A DNA stretch of 38,020 nt from Lachnospiraceae bacterium (GCA_014804365.1 JAAUZX010000025.1:1-38020), one strand, 5' to 3'. Counted from the stretch's first letter, positions 25,721-34,368 are shown. Made by a program: numbers and translations. Notes: generated from the letters alone by a model not told the origin.

Positions 25721-26103
25721 CAGTAATCCATTCCTTTCCCATAGTCTTCATATATTTCATCTATAAGAGCATGTACTTCTTCTCTGGAAATATTCTTACA
25801 ACTTGCTTTCGCCAGCGTCACCTGCAATTCTCCGCGCACCTCGTCAAGTGCCTGCATCCTGTTGATGTCAATTGCGATCATGGCACCTCTTCTGCGGTCT
25901 ACCTTCACATATCCCTCCTGTTTCAGCACGGTATACGCTTTGTTGACCGTATGCATATTGATACCGATGGTATCCGCCAGTTGTCTGACGGAAGGGAGCA
26001 TATCCCCTTCCTGAAACCGCGCCGTAGCAATCCCTAAGATAATCTGGTTGCGCAGCTGCATATATATAGCTTCATCACTGTTAAAATCTATCTCAATGAA
26101 CAT
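25720..26103 (-). CDS. GntR-family (YtrA-type) transcriptional regulator
   Basis: A 127-residue regulator with a GntR winged helix-turn-helix (about 10-75: AIYMQLRNQIILGIATARFQ, then LPSVRQLADTIGINMHTVNKAYTVLKQEGYV) and a short helical C-terminus of about 45 residues rather than a full ligand-binding domain, as in the YtrA subfamily. That subfamily typically controls neighbouring transporters or stress genes. It is translationally coupled to clpC (TGATG overlap), which suggests it regulates the clpC operon in place of CtsR. GGTAGGAG precedes the ATG, overlapping the end of a possible 15-codon upstream reading frame. Confidence 0.88.
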   Translation of the reverse strand: MFIEIDFNSDEAIYMQLRNQIILGIATARFQEGDMLPSVRQLADTIGINMHTVNKAYTVLKQEGYVKVDRRRGAMIAIDINRMQALDEVRGELQVTLAKASCKNISREEVHALIDEIYEDYGKGMDY

Positions 26104-26151
26104 TCATTCTCCTACCGATCTGATCACCGCCGTCTCACAACAATTCAGCAT
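26104..26151 (-). CDS. Possible 15-residue leader reading frame before the GntR gene
   Basis: ATG at 26151 follows AGGAGG (four bases between), encodes MLNCCETAVIRSVGE, and stops at TGA directly abutting the GntR ATG. Close stop/start contact and a strong ribosome site suggest translation, but so short a frame could be chance; the GntR ribosome site itself lies inside it. Confidence 0.25.
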   Translation of the reverse strand: MLNCCETAVIRSVGE

Positions 26152-26183
26152 GCTGCCTCCTGCCGCGTGATCTTCTCTTTCTG

Positions 26184-27575
26184 TCATTCCCTGTCGTCCA
26201 TACTTAAGAACTCAAACTCGAATTCATCATCATCCAGCAGAAAATTCTTCGTCTTACGCTTGGGGGCGTTTCTTGACGCATCCTCTTCCTCTCTCTCTTC
26301 GCGCACCTGTCGTCTGCGTGCCTGACGCTGTTCTGCTTCAGCTTCCTCCTCATTCTCCGAACGCCTTCTGCGCCTGCCGGACGGCTCTTCCGTTTCCTGC
26401 GGGCGCCGTCTGCGCGATGTCTCTTCATCTTCCCTTGCTTCCCGTCTTCCGTTCCGCGCCGTTCTAGCATCTGTCTGAGAGTCACGCCTTCTCTCCTGCG
26501 GCGCTTCATCTTCCTGCGCACGCTGCCTGCTCCTGGAAGCTCCTTCCGTCTCCGGTTCTTCCTCGTCCTCTTCGTCGTCCTCATAATCCTCGTAATATAC
26601 ATCCCGCAGCTTCAACGCCATAATGATCACCGCGACGATCAGCAAAACTGCAAGAACCACCAGCGCAACGATCGCGATCCGCTGCTTTACAAGCGTCTTC
26701 GCCTCCTCCTCCGTATCTTCCGGCTGCGTATTCGCCGCTGCCAATATCTGATCTACTCTCTTCTTATCACTGCCACCCTGTGTGTGGTCATACAAATACC
26801 ACGCATAGGAACCGTCCGGCTCCGATTCATAGATCAGCTCATAGTCATTATTCACGGGATGTGCCGGTTCCTGCGGCTGTGCCGGCTCCTGCGGCTCCTC
26901 TTCTTCCTGTATAGGAACCATATCCCCCAATGTCAGAAGATCCGCACGGATAAACCCGGTCTTGTCCACGTTTCCTGTTCCGGTAAAAGTAACGTAATAC
27001 CAATCTTTACCGTCACTTCCCTCCGACTTTCCGCTGATAACCACCTGAGCATTTTCAGTCAGCCTGTCTACCACCGTATCGTTTGTGGACGGCGCCGATC
27101 TTACCTTGATCGCCTCCACATGAACCGTTGCATACTGTGCATCCATGGGCTCATGAGGCTGTGCCGTCGCGCCTGCCGGTGCCTGTCCGTCACCAGACGA
27201 TGTACCGGCAGCACTGCCGTCAGTAGAAGCAGCGCTCTGTGAAGAACTGTCACCGCCCTCCGTGTCAATCAGATCCGCCCGGATATACCCTGTCTTATTT
27301 GCATCAACGACTACCTGATACCACAGGTTGCCGGAGGCATCCTGCGCTTCCTCCCGGATCGAAACCTTTGCGCCTCTGGAGGCACTGCCGACGACTTCAC
27401 TCGTCGCATCCGCATTCTCGCGTATCTTTGCGGAATCCACCTTAACCGTACCCGTGGAATCCGCCAGACTGATCAGAGGATAGCACCATAATACGAAGAT
27501 AATGCCGGTTGCCGCCACCATCCCCCGCAGGATGCGCCCACAGATCGCTCTGATATCTCTTCTGTTCTGTGCCAT
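26184..27575 (-). CDS. Membrane protein with two extracellular SH3b domains and a charged cytosolic tail
   Basis: A 463-residue protein. An N-terminal hydrophobic stretch (about 15-37, ending LISLADS) looks like a signal peptide or anchor. Two bacterial SH3 domains follow, each with the KVR-x-A/ENA, W-Y and TGFIRADL-type elements (about 41-105 and 148-215), separated by a Ser/Ala/Gly linker and followed by a Pro/Glu/Gln stretch. After about residue 298 there is a strong membrane helix (IAIVALVVLAVLLIVAVIIM) and then about 140 residues of alternating acidic and Arg-rich low-complexity sequence, ending in an acidic LLDDDEFEFEFL segment. SH3b domains bind cell-wall peptides, so this may sense or attach to peptidoglycan, with the tail facing the cytosol. 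AAGGGAG precedes the ATG. It sits 80 bases upstream of gntR and 27 bases after the zinc-ribbon gene. Confidence 0.8.
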   Translation of the reverse strand: MAQNRRDIRAICGRILRGMVAATGIIFVLWCYPLISLADSTGTVKVDSAKIRENADATSEVVGSASRGAKVSIREEAQDASGNLWYQVVVDANKTGYIRADLIDTEGGDSSSQSAASTDGSAAGTSSGDGQAPAGATAQPHEPMDAQYATVHVEAIKVRSAPSTNDTVVDRLTENAQVVISGKSEGSDGKDWYYVTFTGTGNVDKTGFIRADLLTLGDMVPIQEEEEPQEPAQPQEPAHPVNNDYELIYESEPDGSYAWYLYDHTQGGSDKKRVDQILAAANTQPEDTEEEAKTLVKQRIAIVALVVLAVLLIVAVIIMALKLRDVYYEDYEDDEEDEEEPETEGASRSRQRAQEDEAPQERRRDSQTDARTARNGRREAREDEETSRRRRPQETEEPSGRRRRRSENEEEAEAEQRQARRRQVREEREEEDASRNAPKRKTKNFLLDDDEFEFEFLSMDDRE

Positions 27576-27602
27576 GTTTTTTCTCCCTTTGTCTGTCTAC
27601 TA

Positions 27603-28088
27603 CTATTCTCTTGTAAACCGCTTAGAACCTTCCTCACCTTTAGGTCTCTCTGCGCTGAAACCGGACAGATTAATATTTCTGGAAGTCCTCGTTTTCTCCT
27701 CTATAGCTCTGTGATATGCCGTCTCACATTTAGCGCAGTATCTTCCGTAACGAATCGCCGTGCCGCAGATCTCGCAGGTCAGAAACACATTGGAATTAGG
27801 CGCAATCTCCAGTCTTTCTTCCTTAAGCATATCCCTGATTGCCTTCTGCGACACTCCCGTAGCGTCAGAGGCCTGCGCAGCCGTCGCGCCCGCATGCTTC
27901 TCGATATAATTGCGCACTTTACCATAATCGTCATACTCCTGATAATTGCAATCCTCGCAACGGAACTCTCCGCACCCTTTATAAACCATGACCCCACCGC
28001 ATTCCCGGCATATCGTAGGTCTGTTATAATTCTGTAGATCCAGCAACTCCCTCACGAGATTTTCCGTCTTTTCCTCCCTGCTGCTCAT
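27603..28088 (-). CDS. Zinc-ribbon/HTH protein resembling the YvyF (TIGR03826) family
   Basis: A 161-residue soluble protein. Two CxxC pairs near the N-terminus (CRECG and CEDCN) make a first zinc ribbon, a helix-turn-helix-like segment follows (GATAAQASDATGVSQKAIRDMLKEERLEI cut across two helices), and a second zinc ribbon (CEICG and CAKCE) lies after it. The HTH plus second ribbon resembles the flagellar-operon protein YvyF/TIGR03826, though no flagellar genes are nearby. The C-terminal 40 residues are polar and probably disordered. The function is unknown; DNA, RNA or protein binding are all possible. It is the first gene of the likely six-gene operon running to radA. Confidence 0.75.
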   Translation of the reverse strand: MSSREEKTENLVRELLDLQNYNRPTICRECGGVMVYKGCGEFRCEDCNYQEYDDYGKVRNYIEKHAGATAAQASDATGVSQKAIRDMLKEERLEIAPNSNVFLTCEICGTAIRYGRYCAKCETAYHRAIEEKTRTSRNINLSGFSAERPKGEEGSKRFTRE

Positions 28089-28126
28089 GGAAATACTCCT
28101 CTCCCTTCTTTTACACCCCTTTATAA

Positions 28127-28168
28127 AATTGAGCTTCGCTCAATTGCGAGATTCGCTTCGCGAACTCG
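28127..28168 (-). terminator. purD: Double-hairpin terminator of the pur operon
   Basis: Read on the minus strand after the purD stop: a hairpin CGAG/TTCGC...GCGAA/CTCG (28147-28168), then AATTGAGC/GCTCAATT with a GAA loop (28127-28145) followed by TTTTAT. Both loops are GCGAAGC type, like the hairpins of the 54-bp repeats at 14930-15145. Confidence 0.75.
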
Positions 28169-28188
28169 AAATCTGCCATAAACTACGA

Positions 28189-29460
28189 TCATGCCTCATC
28201 GATCGCCTTACCGATATCGTTCCTCATGTATTTGTTATCGAAACTGATCCATTTGGTTGCTTCATAGGCATTGGCACGCGCTTCTTTCAGATCCTTCCCC
28301 TTCGCAGTAACACCCAGCACACGCCCGCCGTTAGTCACGATTCCCTGTTCCGTCTGTTTCGTTCCCGCATGGAAGCAGTAATATTCGTCACTGCCAACAA
28401 ACCGCTCCAGCCCATTGATTAAAAATCCCTTCTCATAGGAAACCGGATACCCTTCGGATGCCAGCACAACACAGACCGCCGCATTATCCTCGAACTGCAG
28501 ATCGATCTGATCCAGCGTGCCGTCAATACACGCCTCGGCAACCTCAATAATATCATTTTTCATGCGCGGCAACACCACCTGCGCCTCGGGATCGCCGAAT
28601 CTGGCATTATATTCCAGCACACGGGGCCCGTCCTGCGTCAACATCAGCCCGAAAAAGATTACTCCATGGAAAGGCCGTCCTTCCGCCGCCATGGCATCCA
28701 CCGTTGCCTGATAAATATGTTCTTTGCAGAAGGCATCCACTTCTTCCGTATAGAAAGGACTTGGTGAAAACGTGCCCATACCGCCTGTATTGAGTCCTCT
28801 GTCACCGTCCTGCGCCCGTTTGTGATCCTGAGCCGAGGACATGATCTTGATTGTCCTGCCATCCACAAAGGAAAGTACGGAAACTTCGCGCCCCGTCATG
28901 AATTCCTCTATGACCATACGGTTGCCCGCCGCACCGAACTTCTTATCCTCCATGATCGTTCTGACGCCTTCCTTTGCCTCTTCCAGGTTCTGGCAGATCA
29001 GTACGCCCTTACCCAGAGCCAGACCGTCGGCTTTCAGCACCACAGGCATCTTCGCAGTCTCCAGATATGCAAGCGCTGCCTGCGGATCGTCAAAATTCTC
29101 GTACGCCGCCGTAGGAATATTGTATTTTTTCATCAAATCCTTGGAAAATGCCTTGCTTCCCTCTAAGATCGCCGCATTCTTCCTCGGTCCGAAGACGCGC
29201 AGTCCCGCTGCCTCCATCTCATCCACCAGACCGCCTACTAACGGATCATCCATACCGACGATGGTCAGATCAACAGCATGTTCCTTGGCAAAACTCACGA
29301 TTTTATCAAATTCCATGGCGCCTATGGGCACACACTCTGCGATCTGTCCAATGCCCGCATTTCCCGGTGCACAGTATATCTTATCCACCTTCGGACTCTT
29401 CGCCACACTGGCAGCTATCGCATGTTCCCTGCCGCCGCTTCCTACGATCAATACTTTCAT
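28189..29460 (-). CDS. purD: Phosphoribosylamine-glycine ligase PurD
   Basis: PurD (GAR synthetase) joins glycine to 5-phosphoribosylamine using ATP, the second step of purine synthesis. The 423-residue protein has the N-terminal GSGGREHAIA motif, an ATP-grasp core with KADGLALGKGV and the glycine-rich loop, and the late motif YNARFGDPEAQVV with metal-binding residues. Length is standard. AAAGGAAA precedes the ATG. It is the last gene of purE-purM-purN-purD, 48 bases after purN, and is followed by the double-hairpin terminator. Confidence 0.97.
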   Translation of the reverse strand: MKVLIVGSGGREHAIAASVAKSPKVDKIYCAPGNAGIGQIAECVPIGAMEFDKIVSFAKEHAVDLTIVGMDDPLVGGLVDEMEAAGLRVFGPRKNAAILEGSKAFSKDLMKKYNIPTAAYENFDDPQAALAYLETAKMPVVLKADGLALGKGVLICQNLEEAKEGVRTIMEDKKFGAAGNRMVIEEFMTGREVSVLSFVDGRTIKIMSSAQDHKRAQDGDRGLNTGGMGTFSPSPFYTEEVDAFCKEHIYQATVDAMAAEGRPFHGVIFFGLMLTQDGPRVLEYNARFGDPEAQVVLPRMKNDIIEVAEACIDGTLDQIDLQFEDNAAVCVVLASEGYPVSYEKGFLINGLERFVGSDEYYCFHAGTKQTEQGIVTNGGRVLGVTAKGKDLKEARANAYEATKWISFDNKYMRNDIGKAIDEA

Positions 29461-29508
29461 CTCGATTTCCTTTGCCTTTCCGATTTATCTGTATTGTACG
29501 CGGGCATA

Positions 29509-30135
29509 TCACTCCGCGATCTGTACCCGTCCGTCAACCACCGTCACTGCACCGGCAGCAATCAATGCCAGACTCCAGGGCAGAATCACCCACTCCGCCT
29601 CTTCCATCACACGCTGCTGTAATGTCTCCGGCGTGTCTCTCTGTAAGACCTGCACCGCTTTCTGCATGATGATCGGTCCCGTGTCCGTGCCCTCATCTAC
29701 GAAATGCACCGTGGCCCCGGTGACTTTCACGCCCCGTTCCAACACCGCTTCATGTACTTTCAGTCCGTAATACCCCTTACCGCAGAAAGACGGGATAAGA
29801 GACGGATGAATGTTAATGATCTTGTTCTCGTATTCTTTAATCAGCTGCGGCGGGAGCACTACCAGAAATCCTGCCAGCACGATCAGATCCGGGCTGACCT
29901 CGTCTACCGCATTAAGCAGCGCTTCATTGAACTGTTCCCGATCCGGATAATCGCCGGGAGAGACACAGATTCCTTCGATTCCTGCCTGTTTTGCGCGTTC
30001 CAGTGCATAAGCATTCCTGTTATTGCTGATTACACGCAGTATCTCTACATTTGGAATTGATCCTGCATGCACACCGTCAATAATTGCCTGTAAATTCGTG
30101 CCGCTGCCGGACACACATACCACTATCTTGAGCAT
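29509..30135 (-). CDS. purN: Phosphoribosylglycinamide formyltransferase PurN
   Basis: PurN transfers a formyl group from 10-formyltetrahydrofolate to GAR, the third step of purine synthesis. The 208-residue protein starts with the GxGxNL loop VSGSGTNLQAI and has the catalytic segment INIHPSLIPSFCG, the conserved His in a KVTGATVHFVDEGTDTGPI block, and the usual C-terminal helices. AAGAGG precedes the ATG. It lies 18 bases after purM and 48 before purD. Confidence 0.97.
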   Translation of the reverse strand: MLKIVVCVSGSGTNLQAIIDGVHAGSIPNVEILRVISNNRNAYALERAKQAGIEGICVSPGDYPDREQFNEALLNAVDEVSPDLIVLAGFLVVLPPQLIKEYENKIINIHPSLIPSFCGKGYYGLKVHEAVLERGVKVTGATVHFVDEGTDTGPIIMQKAVQVLQRDTPETLQQRVMEEAEWVILPWSLALIAAGAVTVVDGRVQIAE

Positions 30136-30153
30136 CGTTTTTGCCTCTTTTCA

Positions 30154-31179
30154 CTATTTAATAATAACTTCTCTGCTTCCGGCCTCCGTCTCGCCGACGA
30201 TATACGCCGTCTCGCCGGCTTCCTTCAGCGCGGTAAGGGTTCTGTCCGCATCCTCGGAATCTACCGCCAGGATCATACCAAGCCCCATGTTGTAAGTATT
30301 GTACATCATCTTTTCATCCAGATTGCCGGTCTTTTGTAATAACCGGAAGATCGGAAGTACCGGGTAGCTGTCTTTATGTACCACGGCCATCACGCCCTCC
30401 GGAAGCATTCTCGGAATATTCTCATAGAAGCCGCCTCCGGTAATGTGGCTGCAGCCCTTGATGGTCACACCTGCACTGCGTACGGACTGCAACGCCTTCA
30501 CATAGATTCTGGTGGGCGTAAGAAGCGCCTCTCCCAGCGTCATGTTAAGTTCCTCATAATAAGTATCCAGACTCTCTTTCGTCATCTCAAATACTTTGCG
30601 TACCAGAGAGAAGCCGTTACTGTGTACACCGGAAGACGCGATACCGATCAGAGTATCCCCCGGTTCGATCTGCTCACCTGTGATCAGATCCTTCTCATCC
30701 ACTACGCCTACTGCAAAACCGGCCAGATCATACTCGTCCTCCGGCATCAGTCCCGGGTGTTCCGCCGTCTCGCCGCCGATTAACGCCGCGCCCGCCTGCT
30801 TACAACCCTCGGCAACGCCGCTGACTATGGACGCGATCTTCTCCGGATAATTCTTACCGCATGCGATATAGTCCAGGAAAAACAGCGGTTCTCCGCCTGC
30901 GCACACCACATCGTTGACGCACATCGCCACACAGTCGATCCCTACCGTATCGTGCCGATCCATAAGAAAAGCCAGCTTGATCTTCGTGCCGACGCCGTCC
31001 GTCCCTGACAAGAGCACCGGATGCTCCATCTGCTTGATCTTGTTCATGGAGAACGCACCCGAAAAGCCGCCCAGCCCGCCTAACACTTCCGGTCTCATTG
31101 TTTCCTTTACGTGTTTCTTCATCAATTCTACCGACCGATAACCGGCTTCGATATCGACACCCGCTGTCTTGTAATCCAT
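30154..31179 (-). CDS. purM: Phosphoribosylformylglycinamidine cyclo-ligase PurM
   Basis: PurM (AIR synthetase) closes the imidazole ring of purines using ATP. The 341-residue protein has the family start ([15 protein letters not shown]), the glycine-rich [10 protein letters not shown] segment, the [12 protein letters not shown] motif, and GGETAEHPG in the centre. Length is standard. AATGGAGG precedes the ATG. It sits 20 bases after purE and 18 before purN in the same operon. Confidence 0.97.
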   Translation of the reverse strand: MDYKTAGVDIEAGYRSVELMKKHVKETMRPEVLGGLGGFSGAFSMNKIKQMEHPVLLSGTDGVGTKIKLAFLMDRHDTVGIDCVAMCVNDVVCAGGEPLFFLDYIACGKNYPEKIASIVSGVAEGCKQAGAALIGGETAEHPGLMPEDEYDLAGFAVGVVDEKDLITGEQIEPGDTLIGIASSGVHSNGFSLVRKVFEMTKESLDTYYEELNMTLGEALLTPTRIYVKALQSVRSAGVTIKGCSHITGGGFYENIPRMLPEGVMAVVHKDSYPVLPIFRLLQKTGNLDEKMMYNTYNMGLGMILAVDSEDADRTLTALKEAGETAYIVGETEAGSREVIIK

Positions 31180-31199
31180 GTCTTACCTCCATTGTATAT

Positions 31200-31709
31200 T
31201 TAGTCCGCCATATAATTTCTGTATCCCACTTCCTGCAGCTTCGCGTCTTTCTTCTGCACGCTTGCTTTCAGGCTCTGCGTATAATCTTTCAGTCTCTGCA
31301 GCAATGCCGGGTCGGATGTGGCAAGAATCTTCGCCGCCAGAATACCCGCATTCTGTCCGCCGCCGATGGCCACCGTGGCTACCGGTATGCCGGAGGGCAT
31401 CTGCACGATGGAATACAGGGAATCCACCCCGCCCAGATCGGAAGTCTTCATGGGTACGCCGATTACCGGCATCGGAAAGATCGCAGCACACATACCGGGC
31501 AGATGTGCCGCCTTACCGGCGCCTGCAATAATCACCTTGAAACCTTTACTCTCCGCACTCTTCGCATACTCGTAGAACACATCCGGTTCTCTGTGTGCCG
31601 ATATAATCGACATCTCGTAAGATATGCCGAGATCTTCCAGTAAATCTGCCGCCTTAGCCATAACAGGCATATCGGAATCACTGCCCATCACAATACCTAC
31701 CTGTGCCAT
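31200..31709 (-). CDS. purE: 5-(carboxyamino)imidazole ribonucleotide mutase PurE
   Basis: PurE rearranges N5-CAIR to CAIR (class I) or directly carboxylates AIR (class II). The 169-residue protein has GSDSDMPVM at the N-terminus, SAHREPD near residue 40 and a glycine-rich AGAGKAAHLPG segment, all typical PurE elements. I read it as class I by these motifs, which would need PurK, not present in the window. AAGGAGG precedes the ATG. It is the first gene of the pur operon, about 60 bases after the putative promoter. Confidence 0.95.
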   Translation of the reverse strand: MAQVGIVMGSDSDMPVMAKAADLLEDLGISYEMSIISAHREPDVFYEYAKSAESKGFKVIIAGAGKAAHLPGMCAAIFPMPVIGVPMKTSDLGGVDSLYSIVQMPSGIPVATVAIGGGQNAGILAAKILATSDPALLQRLKDYTQSLKASVQKKDAKLQEVGYRNYMAD

Positions 31710-31776
31710 CTGTCATTTCCTCCTTCGCTTCCTCGACCACAATATCTTGTGGCAACGCGGATTAATACCCATAATT

Positions 31777-31805
31777 AGTGTACTATTTTTTCCGTCAGAG
31801 CGCAA
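31777..31805 (-). promoter_or_regulatory. purE: Putative promoter of the pur operon
   Basis: Minus strand TTGCGC (31800-31805), 17-base spacer, TACACT (31777-31782), immediately after the aminopeptidase stop codon. A small CCACAA/TTGTGG hairpin (31737-31752) lies in the leader. No purine riboswitch is seen. Confidence 0.4.
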
Positions 31806-31812
31806 CTATCTT

Positions 31813-33915
31813 TTATACCATATTCTCTTCAAATGCACGGTTCAGCTCCTCGCACCCCTCCAGAACGAATTGACCGTCCCGGATAATCGAAATCGTCTCT
31901 CCCGATTCGGTCAACACTGACAACTCTCCCAGCTCATCATAAGGTATCGTAATATCCGTGTGACACTGGAAATATGCCTTGTTGACATCCGTGTCACGTA
32001 AAACTGACACTTCGTTATCCTTCGCAACGATCTCCTTGCCATCCGGATTATACACCCGTACATTCTCCGCATGGGAATAGCAGGTATCTCCCACCGCAAA
32101 ATGCGGTCCTGTCTTCTCGGCGATCAGAATCGGCATCTTATCCTCTATCCCGTACTTACGCGCCACTACATAGGCGGTAGTATTAGTACCGATGGCAAAC
32201 TCGCCCAGCGGAAGCGTATCATGGTGAAACAGCACATTATCCTTGATATATTTGCGATTTTCATCCTCCGTCGGGAAATTGGCACAGCCGTAATCCGTCA
32301 CCATACCGTCCGTGAACTTCAGCCATATATCCTTATATTCCAGTCCGTTCAGGAAGACTCTTGTCACGTGCAGAGTACCGTCCGTACCGGTCAATATCGG
32401 GGAAGTGAATACCTCGCCCACCGGAATATTCACATCCGCCACACAGTTCTCGAAATTTGTCTCCTTGTCGGGATCTGCCAGTCTGTGCAGACGGATCGTC
32501 AAATCTGTCCTGTTGTCTCCGCTGCCAATGACTCTTACAGTCAATCCAAGATCCAGTGCATCTATGATCTTCTGCTGGATTCCCTGATACAATTTATAAT
32601 CTAAAGTGTTAATGCGCACGATGTCATCGAATATCTCCTCATACCGTTCGCCGATGTCCGGCACGGGAAAGGCAATAATCGTAAAGCTTCTCTCCTCGCC
32701 GGGAATATATTCATTCTGCAATGCCCCCGCCTTAACCGCATACTCTACGGAGAGCTTCTGCTGCTTCGGCGTCAGTCTGTATGCTGTCTTCTTCGTCTGC
32801 GGCACGAAAGGTTTCTCACCGAAGATCTCCGCCACCGCGGGACCGCCGAACACTGCCGCCTGTGCACGATACTGCTCATAGGCATTCTTCATGCAATTAA
32901 GCTTCCGCTCCGCCAGCTGCTTATCCAGCACCAGTGCCTGGTCTTCCTTGTGGTCATAATCAAACTGTTTATTCGGATTTGCGCCGAAGAAGCCGTTCTT
33001 ATCTACGCTTCTGCCCTGGAAAATGTTTGTGCCTGCGCGATAGATAGTGGTTCGTAGACCAATTTGGTCAAAATTAAGAACAGCCTCCCGGATCATCCGC
33101 TCAAATCCAAGCGCATATCGGATATTCACCGTTTTCTTGATAGAGATATCCTTATTGCCGACCTGAAAGCCGATACGATACCCTTCCGTGTATGTGTCAG
33201 CCAACAGCTTCACTCTCTCAGCCGGCATCTCATTCAGATGGGCGGCAGTTTTCAATTCATTGTCCGTGACATATTCCCCGTAATAATAGAGATACCGCAG
33301 ATCTGACAGATCACTTTCCATCACGATACGATATGCGAAATCCTTGTCCGGACACAGCATTCCCGCCGTCCGTTCCAGCGACGCCGGTTCATAATAATCA
33401 CTCACATACCAGTACAGAATCTGCTGTAGAGCTTCCGTTTTCGGTATTCCGTCCTGTTCCAGCGCCTCACCCGCAAACACCTGATAAACTTCCAGAAGCA
33501 GCTCCGCCCGTATCACCATATCAAACCGGTTCTGCTCAAACGCTGCCGGAATCATCCCCCGCAGTTCCGCATAGAGAAAGGAAAACATTTTTCCTATTGA
33601 CTCGCCCAGACAATCTACCGCATAATCCGGATTACCGTAGCTTACATCATAATGTTCCGGTAAAATATCGGCATACAGTTCCCTGTTGAAATCCTGCAGT
33701 TCTTCCAGACTCATCTGCCGCAGTCTGCCGCTCTCCACGATATTCCATGCACGATCCGCCAACAATACAAACTCGGCCACACGACTGAAATATGCCTGTT
33801 CTTTTGCCTCACAGATTGACTCATTCGGTATTTCCCTGATCCGCTCCATTGCCAGCGCATACCGCTCCCTTTCCAGATCTTCTCTGTCCGCTTCCGAAAT
33901 GTAAATATCTTCCAT
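31813..33915 (-). CDS. M29-family aminopeptidase with a long N-terminal extension
   Basis: M29 aminopeptidases are dinuclear metalloenzymes removing N-terminal residues from peptides. The catalytic domain is in the C-terminal half of this 700-residue protein: E501 in IPVGEVFTSP, E572 in LGEFAIGTNT, E600 in AEKTGPHFAVGD, H605 in the same block and H615 in YSHAENV. Typical M29 proteins are about 410 residues, so about 290 residues are extra at the N-terminus; that part is helical with no motif I recognise. The usual HxD near the end reads HAE here. GAGAGG precedes the ATG. It is 21 bases after the three-helix membrane gene, and the pur promoter begins just after its stop. Confidence 0.88.
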   Translation of the reverse strand: MEDIYISEADREDLERERYALAMERIREIPNESICEAKEQAYFSRVAEFVLLADRAWNIVESGRLRQMSLEELQDFNRELYADILPEHYDVSYGNPDYAVDCLGESIGKMFSFLYAELRGMIPAAFEQNRFDMVIRAELLLEVYQVFAGEALEQDGIPKTEALQQILYWYVSDYYEPASLERTAGMLCPDKDFAYRIVMESDLSDLRYLYYYGEYVTDNELKTAAHLNEMPAERVKLLADTYTEGYRIGFQVGNKDISIKKTVNIRYALGFERMIREAVLNFDQIGLRTTIYRAGTNIFQGRSVDKNGFFGANPNKQFDYDHKEDQALVLDKQLAERKLNCMKNAYEQYRAQAAVFGGPAVAEIFGEKPFVPQTKKTAYRLTPKQQKLSVEYAVKAGALQNEYIPGEERSFTIIAFPVPDIGERYEEIFDDIVRINTLDYKLYQGIQQKIIDALDLGLTVRVIGSGDNRTDLTIRLHRLADPDKETNFENCVADVNIPVGEVFTSPILTGTDGTLHVTRVFLNGLEYKDIWLKFTDGMVTDYGCANFPTEDENRKYIKDNVLFHHDTLPLGEFAIGTNTTAYVVARKYGIEDKMPILIAEKTGPHFAVGDTCYSHAENVRVYNPDGKEIVAKDNEVSVLRDTDVNKAYFQCHTDITIPYDELGELSVLTESGETISIIRDGQFVLEGCEELNRAFEENMV

Positions 33916-33936
33916 TATATTGTCCTCTCTTCTTTC

Positions 33937-34257
33937 TTATAAATAAGCACCGGCATACAGGATCACACTGATCACGACAAGAACAAGCACATTGAGCGTG
34001 ATACCCAGATAAGCAAAGAAATAAAATTTATCCTTCTCTGTCTTGGAAATCACTCCCAGACAAATCCCCACGAAAGCAAAAACCATGACTAACATCGCCG
34101 CCGCGCCGTACTGTCTGGGAATATTTCCTGCCTTAAGATAACTCATTATAATGGCATAAGCCAGCGTTATAAGCGAGATCACTCCCAGAATCGTGGACAT
34201 GATGCCCTTCTGTGTATGCTGTTTATTTGTAAACATGTAACTGTTTTTCTTTGACAT
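33937..34257 (-). CDS. Small three-helix membrane protein (possibly DUF6142)
   Basis: A 106-residue protein with a basic N-terminus (KKNSYMFTNKQHTQKG) and three hydrophobic helices (about 20-42, 50-70 and 80-104). It resembles a small uncharacterised membrane family common in Lachnospiraceae, which I think is DUF6142; this is recall, not a search. AAGGGG precedes the ATG. It lies 21 bases upstream of the M29 aminopeptidase gene, so the two are probably co-transcribed. Confidence 0.7.
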   Translation of the reverse strand: MSKKNSYMFTNKQHTQKGIMSTILGVISLITLAYAIIMSYLKAGNIPRQYGAAAMLVMVFAFVGICLGVISKTEKDKFYFFAYLGITLNVLVLVVISVILYAGAYL

Positions 34258-34272
34258 AATTACCCCTTACAT

Positions 34273-34351
34273 CCATCTGTCCGGCCGCGAAGCCCGCAGC
34301 GCTTAGAAAGATGGAAATGGGTATCTTCGTCCGTCCCGAAAACACCCATTT
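34273..34351 (-). other. Two adjacent hairpins between the 50-residue gene and the three-helix gene
   Basis: CCATCT (34273-34278) pairs with AGATGG (34309-34314), and directly beside it AAATGGGT (34315-34322) pairs with ACCCATTT (34344-34351), with an inner TTCG/CGAA pairing. There is no T run, so a leader structure or processing site is likelier than a terminator. Confidence 0.5.
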
Positions 34352-34368
34352 GTCCTTAGTTCTTCTTT

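Noticed and set aside
31710..31812. Purine riboswitch upstream of purE
   Set aside because: The expected three-way junction core with paired TATA/loop motifs is not found; only a short 6-bp hairpin is present.
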